Shown here piece after piece: positions 60,517 to 64,000 of a stretch of 64,000 nt of DNA (the first letter of the stretch is position 1; each line of letters opens with the position of its first letter). The translations under genes and the position numbers were made by a program. The notes below the pieces were generated by a model. The model was given only the letters and a program-made list of their open reading frames with translations, was not told where the DNA came from and did no database searches. Location: NCBI GenBank assembly GCA_035628995.1, contig DASPIR010000023.1, forward strand, positions 186,001-250,000, written 5' to 3'. Source of the DNA: Clostridia bacterium. GTDB lineage: Bacteria > Bacillota > Clostridia > Lutisporales > Lutisporaceae.

Positions 60517-61908
60517 TTAGAATTCAGCAGACTTAACAGTTCTGGGGAATGGCACTACATCCCTTATATTGCTTATACCTGTAATATACATTATCATTCT
60601 TTCGAAGCCAAGTCCATATCCGGCATGCTTTACACCGCCGTACCTTCTTGTGTCAAGATACCACCAGTAGTCTTCCTTATCAAGTCCCATTTTGTCCATT
60701 TTCTTTTCCAGTACATCAAGTCTTTCTTCTCTCTGGCTGCCTCCTATGATTTCACCAACTCCTGGCACCAGAAGGTCCATTGCTGCTACTGTCTTGTTAT
60801 CTTCATTAATCCTCATATAGAAGGCTTTTATCTCTTTCGGGTAATCAGTTACGAATACGGGCTTCTTAAACACCTGCTCAGTGAGATATCTTTCATGTTC
60901 TGTCTGAAGGTCTGTGCCCCATTTTACAGGGTATTCGAAATCCACGCCAGACTTCATCAGTATATCAACAGCTTCTGTATATGTGACAGTGCCAAAATCG
61001 GCGCTTACAACATTATTCAGCCTTTCAAGCAGTGTATTGTCTATGAAACTGTTGAAAAACTCCATTTCCTCAGGAGCATTCTCCAGAATATAATTAATAA
61101 TATACTTTACCATATCTTCAGCCAGCTTCATATTGTCAGAAAGCTCTGCAAAGGCTATTTCCGGCTCTATCATCCAGAACTCTGCAGCATGTCTTGCAGT
61201 ATTTGAATTCTCCGCTCTAAAGGTAGGCCCGAAGGTGTAGACATTTCTGAAGGCCATGCAGAAGGTTTCAACGTTAAGCTGTCCGCTTACAGTGAGGTTT
61301 GCAGCTTTACCGAAGAAATCCTTGGAATAATCAATCTCTCCATCTTCTGTTCTGGGAGGGTTATTGATATCCAAAGTAGTTACCTTGAACATTTCTCCAG
61401 CGCCTTCCGCATCACTGCCTGTGATTAATGGAGCGTGGACATACACAAAGCCTTGATCCTGAAAGAACCTGTGTATTGCGTATGCTACCAGTGATCTCAC
61501 CCTGAATACTGCAGAGAAAGTATTTGTCCTTGGCCTAAGGTGTGCTATTGATCTTAAGAATTCATTGGAATGTCTCTTTTTCTGAAGCGGATAATCCGGA
61601 GTTGAGAGTCCTTCAATGACTATCTTGGTTGCTTTTAATTCAAAAGGCTGCTTAGCTCCCGGAGACTCTACAAGCAACCCTTCAACACTTATGGCAGAAC
61701 CTACAGAAAGTTTTGCTATATCATTGAAGTTTTCCAAGCCTTCTTCGAATACCACCTGAAGATTCTTGAAAAAACTTCCGTCATTCAATTCTATAAAGCC
61801 AAAATTCTTGGAGGTTCTCTCAGTCTTCACCCACCCTGATACCATGATATTCTTGTTCAGGTACTCTCCAGTGCTTCTGTATAACTGTTTAATCATTGTG
61901 CTGCTCAT
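60517..61908 (-). CDS. asnS: Asparaginyl-tRNA synthetase
   Basis: 463 residues, class II synthetase. The N-terminal OB-fold anticodon-binding domain ('[23 protein letters not shown]', about 24-46) precedes the catalytic core: motif 2 '[28 protein letters not shown]' and motif 3 '[25 protein letters not shown]' at the C-terminus. The '[11 protein letters not shown]' text separates it from AspRS. RBS TAGGAGG. A hairpin lies in the leader, but no T-box motif is visible. It lies downstream of purB. Confidence 0.97.
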   Translation of the reverse strand: MSSTMIKQLYRSTGEYLNKNIMVSGWVKTERTSKNFGFIELNDGSFFKNLQVVFEEGLENFNDIAKLSVGSAISVEGLLVESPGAKQPFELKATKIVIEGLSTPDYPLQKKRHSNEFLRSIAHLRPRTNTFSAVFRVRSLVAYAIHRFFQDQGFVYVHAPLITGSDAEGAGEMFKVTTLDINNPPRTEDGEIDYSKDFFGKAANLTVSGQLNVETFCMAFRNVYTFGPTFRAENSNTARHAAEFWMIEPEIAFAELSDNMKLAEDMVKYIINYILENAPEEMEFFNSFIDNTLLERLNNVVSADFGTVTYTEAVDILMKSGVDFEYPVKWGTDLQTEHERYLTEQVFKKPVFVTDYPKEIKAFYMRINEDNKTVAAMDLLVPGVGEIIGGSQREERLDVLEKKMDKMGLDKEDYWWYLDTRRYGGVKHAGYGLGFERMIMYITGISNIRDVVPFPRTVKSAEF

Positions 61909-61938
61909 ATGCTTTCCTCCTAGCTAAGCTAACTATGT

Positions 61939-61969
61939 AGAGAACGAACCGCTTAAAGGTTCGTTCTCT
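61939..61969 (-). other. 12-bp hairpin in the purB-asnS gap
   Basis: AGAGAACGAACC/GGTTCGTTCTCT, 31 nt before the asnS start. No T-run on either side, and no AGGGTGG T-box motif upstream. Possible attenuator or processing site. Confidence 0.55.
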
Positions 61970-62028
61970 TAGCTTATTAATATATTATATACATAGTTGT
62001 ATATTTTTACAATATACTCATATTACTT

Positions 62029-63462
62029 TTATACCTTAAGGTCAACTTTCACATTCAATTTATCACTATTCTCACGGAGAAGCGGATATACATGCTCTTC
62101 AAGAAACTCATCAACCTGCTCTGGCGCTCTGCCGGTGAAGTTTCTGGCATCTAAAAGCTCATACATTTTGTCTTTATTCAATTTGAAGCTTTCATCCTTC
62201 TCTATAAGGCTTATCAGATTGTTATCCAAGCCTTCTTCCTTTACCCTTCTGCCTGCTTCAATAGAGTACAGTCTAATCTTTTCATGAAGCTCCTGCCTGT
62301 CTCCACCTGCTTTAACTGCTTCCATCAATATGTTCTCCGTGGCCATGAAAGGAAGCTCATCGTTAATATGGCGATTTATCATCTTTTCATACACTACAAG
62401 GCCATTGGATACATTTATCATTATATTAAGTATGCTGTCTATTGCAAGGAAAGCCTGCGGTATTGCGAGCCTCTTATTGGCAGAATCATCAAGGGTCCGT
62501 TCAAACCATTGGGTTGCAGCAGTTATAGCCGGATTAAGAGAATTCACTATTACAAACCGTGATAGAGCTGCAATTCTTTCGCAGCGCATTGGATTCCTCT
62601 TATATGCCATTGCAGAGGAGCCTATCTGGTTCTTTTCAAAAGGTTCTTCTATTTCCTTAAGACTCTGAAGCAATCTAATGTCGTTGCTGAACTTATGAGC
62701 GGATTCTGCAATTTGTGTCAGAACATCAAGTACCTGGCTGTCTAGCTTCCTGGAGTATGTCTGGCCTGTAACAGCAAAGCTCTTGTCGAAGCCCATCTTT
62801 TCTGTAACTCTCCTGTCCAGCTCCTTAATCTTCTCATGATCCCCATTAAAAAGCGACATGAAGCTGGCCTGTGTACCAGTAGTACCTTTTACGCCCCTGA
62901 GCTTCAGCCTTTTTAGCCGAGAATCAAGCTCTTCCATATCCATAAGGAAGTCCTGAAGCCACAAGCAGCCTCTCTTTCCAACAGTGGTAAGCTGTGCCGG
63001 CTGAAAATGCGTAAAGCCCAAAGTAGGCATCATCTTGTATCTTTCTGCAAAATCAGAAAGATTCTTTATAACATTGAGAAGCTTAGTCCTTATAAGCTTC
63101 AAGCCTTCCGACATTTGTATTACATCTGTGTTGTCACCTACAAATGCGCTGGTGGCGCCCAGGTGTATTATGGGTTTTGCCTTTGGGCATTGGAGACCGT
63201 AAGCATGAACATGAGACATGACATCATGGCGCGTCTCTTTTTCCCGCTTTTCAGCATCTTCATAATTTATGTCATATATATGCTCGTTTAATTCGTTTAT
63301 CTGTTCCTGTGTGATTTTAAGCCCCAGCTCCATCTCGCTTTCTGCAAGTGCCACCCAAAGCTTTCTCCATGTAGAGAATTTGAAGTCTTCAGAAAAGATA
63401 AAGGACATTTCCTTGCTTGCATATCTGCTTATTAAAGGGTTCTGATATTCCTTCCTATCCAC
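62029..63462 (-). CDS. purB: Adenylosuccinate lyase
   Basis: 477 residues, start GTG with AGGAAGGT 8 nt upstream. Fumarase/aspartase superfamily: 'RHDVMSHVHAYGLQCP' (catalytic His region), 'HLGATSAFVGDNTD', 'GVKGTTGTQASF' and the signature loop 'GSSAMAYKRNPMRCE' with the catalytic Ser (about 288-302). It acts twice in purine synthesis (SAICAR to AICAR, adenylosuccinate to AMP). It follows the aminotransferase gene by 14 bp and probably forms one transcript with it, and perhaps with asnS. Confidence 0.97.
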   Translation of the reverse strand: MDRKEYQNPLISRYASKEMSFIFSEDFKFSTWRKLWVALAESEMELGLKITQEQINELNEHIYDINYEDAEKREKETRHDVMSHVHAYGLQCPKAKPIIHLGATSAFVGDNTDVIQMSEGLKLIRTKLLNVIKNLSDFAERYKMMPTLGFTHFQPAQLTTVGKRGCLWLQDFLMDMEELDSRLKRLKLRGVKGTTGTQASFMSLFNGDHEKIKELDRRVTEKMGFDKSFAVTGQTYSRKLDSQVLDVLTQIAESAHKFSNDIRLLQSLKEIEEPFEKNQIGSSAMAYKRNPMRCERIAALSRFVIVNSLNPAITAATQWFERTLDDSANKRLAIPQAFLAIDSILNIMINVSNGLVVYEKMINRHINDELPFMATENILMEAVKAGGDRQELHEKIRLYSIEAGRRVKEEGLDNNLISLIEKDESFKLNKDKMYELLDARNFTGRAPEQVDEFLEEHVYPLLRENSDKLNVKVDLKV

Positions 63463-63476
63463 GGCAATGTACCTTC

Positions 63477-64000
63477 CTATTTAAGATTTTCTTTTATAAA
63501 GCTTTCAAAGGCGTCGAGTCCGGTTCTTATTATTTCCATTGAAGTTGCGTACGAGAGCCTGATATAAGTATCATTTCCAAAGGCAGCTCCTGGTATTACT
63601 GCAACATGGCCTTTTTCAAGCATTATCTGTGCAAAATCCAGGGAGGAATTAAGCTTGACTCCACATAATTTCTTTCCCATATAGTTGCTTATATCGGTAT
63701 ACACATAGAAGGCCCCTTCAGGTTTAGCACAGCTAAGACCTTCCATTGTATTTATTCTCTCAAACATATAGGTTCTTCTTTTTTCGAATTCCTGCACCAT
63801 TTTTGCTACATCATCCTGTGGTCCGTTCAAAGCTGCTGTTGAAGCATATTGAGTAACGGAATTCGGGTGTGATACAGCGTGACTCTGGACACTGGACATT
63901 GCTTTTATAACCTTTTCATTCCCTGCTGCATAACCTAATCTCCAACCTGTCATAGCATAAGCCTTGGACATCCCGTTAATCACGATTGTCAGTTCTTTAA
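63477..64000 (-). CDS. Aspartate-type aminotransferase, C-terminal part (5' end outside window)
   Basis: The frame is open to base 64000, giving the last 174 residues or so of a class I PLP aminotransferase. The Schiff-base Lys lies in 'INGMSKAYAMTGWRLGYAAG', next to the window end. 'PEGAFYVYTDISNYMG' and 'YIRLSYATS' (the carboxylate-binding Arg) follow. It is most like the AspB/AspC subgroup Ib found near asnS in Firmicutes, where it supplies Asp for Asn-tRNA formation. An internal GTG at 63983 is not the start. Confidence 0.93.
   Translation of the reverse strand, partial: KELTIVINGMSKAYAMTGWRLGYAAGNEKVIKAMSSVQSHAVSHPNSVTQYASTAALNGPQDDVAKMVQEFEKRRTYMFERINTMEGLSCAKPEGAFYVYTDISNYMGKKLCGVKLNSSLDFAQIMLEKGHVAVIPGAAFGNDTYIRLSYATSMEIIRTGLDAFESFIKENLK

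Noticed and set aside
61939-61969. T-box riboswitch upstream of asnS
   Set aside because: There is a hairpin, but only 120 bp separate purB from asnS. No AGGGTGG motif, specifier loop or T-run terminator can be found.

Overview
The window looks like chromosome of a spore-forming, low-GC Firmicute of class Clostridia. The signs are an alpha/beta-type small acid-soluble spore protein, a complete GerA-type germinant-receptor operon, a CotS-like coat kinase, LexA with clostridial/bacillar SOS boxes, RNase J, the miaB-mutS-mutL-miaA-hfq cluster and AGGAGG-type ribosome-binding sites throughout. No rRNA, CRISPR array, intact IS element or complete prophage is visible.

Layout. 1-6 kb: 3' end of ribosomal protein S1, cheR, tRNA-Phe, tRNA-Met/Ile2, a CotS-family protein, tRNA-Pro, a beta-CASP metallo-hydrolase and a putative single-strand-annealing-like protein. 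6-11 kb: a full branched-chain amino-acid ABC operon (livJHMGF). 11-22 kb: tRNA modification and mismatch repair (miaB, mutS, mutL, miaA), hfq, a PLP enzyme of the methionine gamma-lyase/aluminium-resistance family and a long glutamine synthetase. 22-27 kb: TetR regulator plus ATPase, FtsX-type permease and adaptor. 27-31 kb: lexA divergent from a YneA-like LysM protein, with three LexA boxes, a membrane protein of unknown function, a Cys-rich small protein and a tyrosine recombinase. 31-34.6 kb: a decaying mosaic with a 5'-truncated, GC-rich ABC-2 permease, an XRE regulator and its small partner, a frameshifted pentapeptide-repeat gene and PadR. 34.6-36.2 kb: RNase J.

36.5-43 kb, minus strand: an arsenic island. 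arsR, arsD, arsA, a rhodanese-like protein, acr3, a phosphoesterase and a small CC/Se-type protein lie in series, followed by a Cys-rich MarR regulator and arsM. The small protein reads as one 94-residue frame only if two consecutive UGA codons are decoded as selenocysteine. A SECIS-like hairpin lies 15 nt downstream. This is the most striking hidden gene here.

43-54.4 kb: a hydrogenase-type maturation protease, a K+/H+ antiporter, and an envelope system made of an adaptor/ATPase/MacB-like permease/TolC-like operon, two secreted proteins with repeated 'GxITxxQAD' motifs, and a two-component system. An identical 26-bp site sits next to the -10 boxes of the efflux operon and of one secreted protein, and is probably the response-regulator box. 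The response-regulator gene is bracketed by two copies of a 110-bp structured repeat. A third copy lies upstream of the tRNA-Met/Phe pair. A base-pair covariation between copies suggests a conserved hairpin.

54.5-64 kb: SASP, a Pro-rich membrane protein, germinant-receptor operon A-C-D-B, tRNA-Trp, L,D-transpeptidase, asnS, purB, and the 3' part of an aspartate-type aminotransferase cut by the window end.
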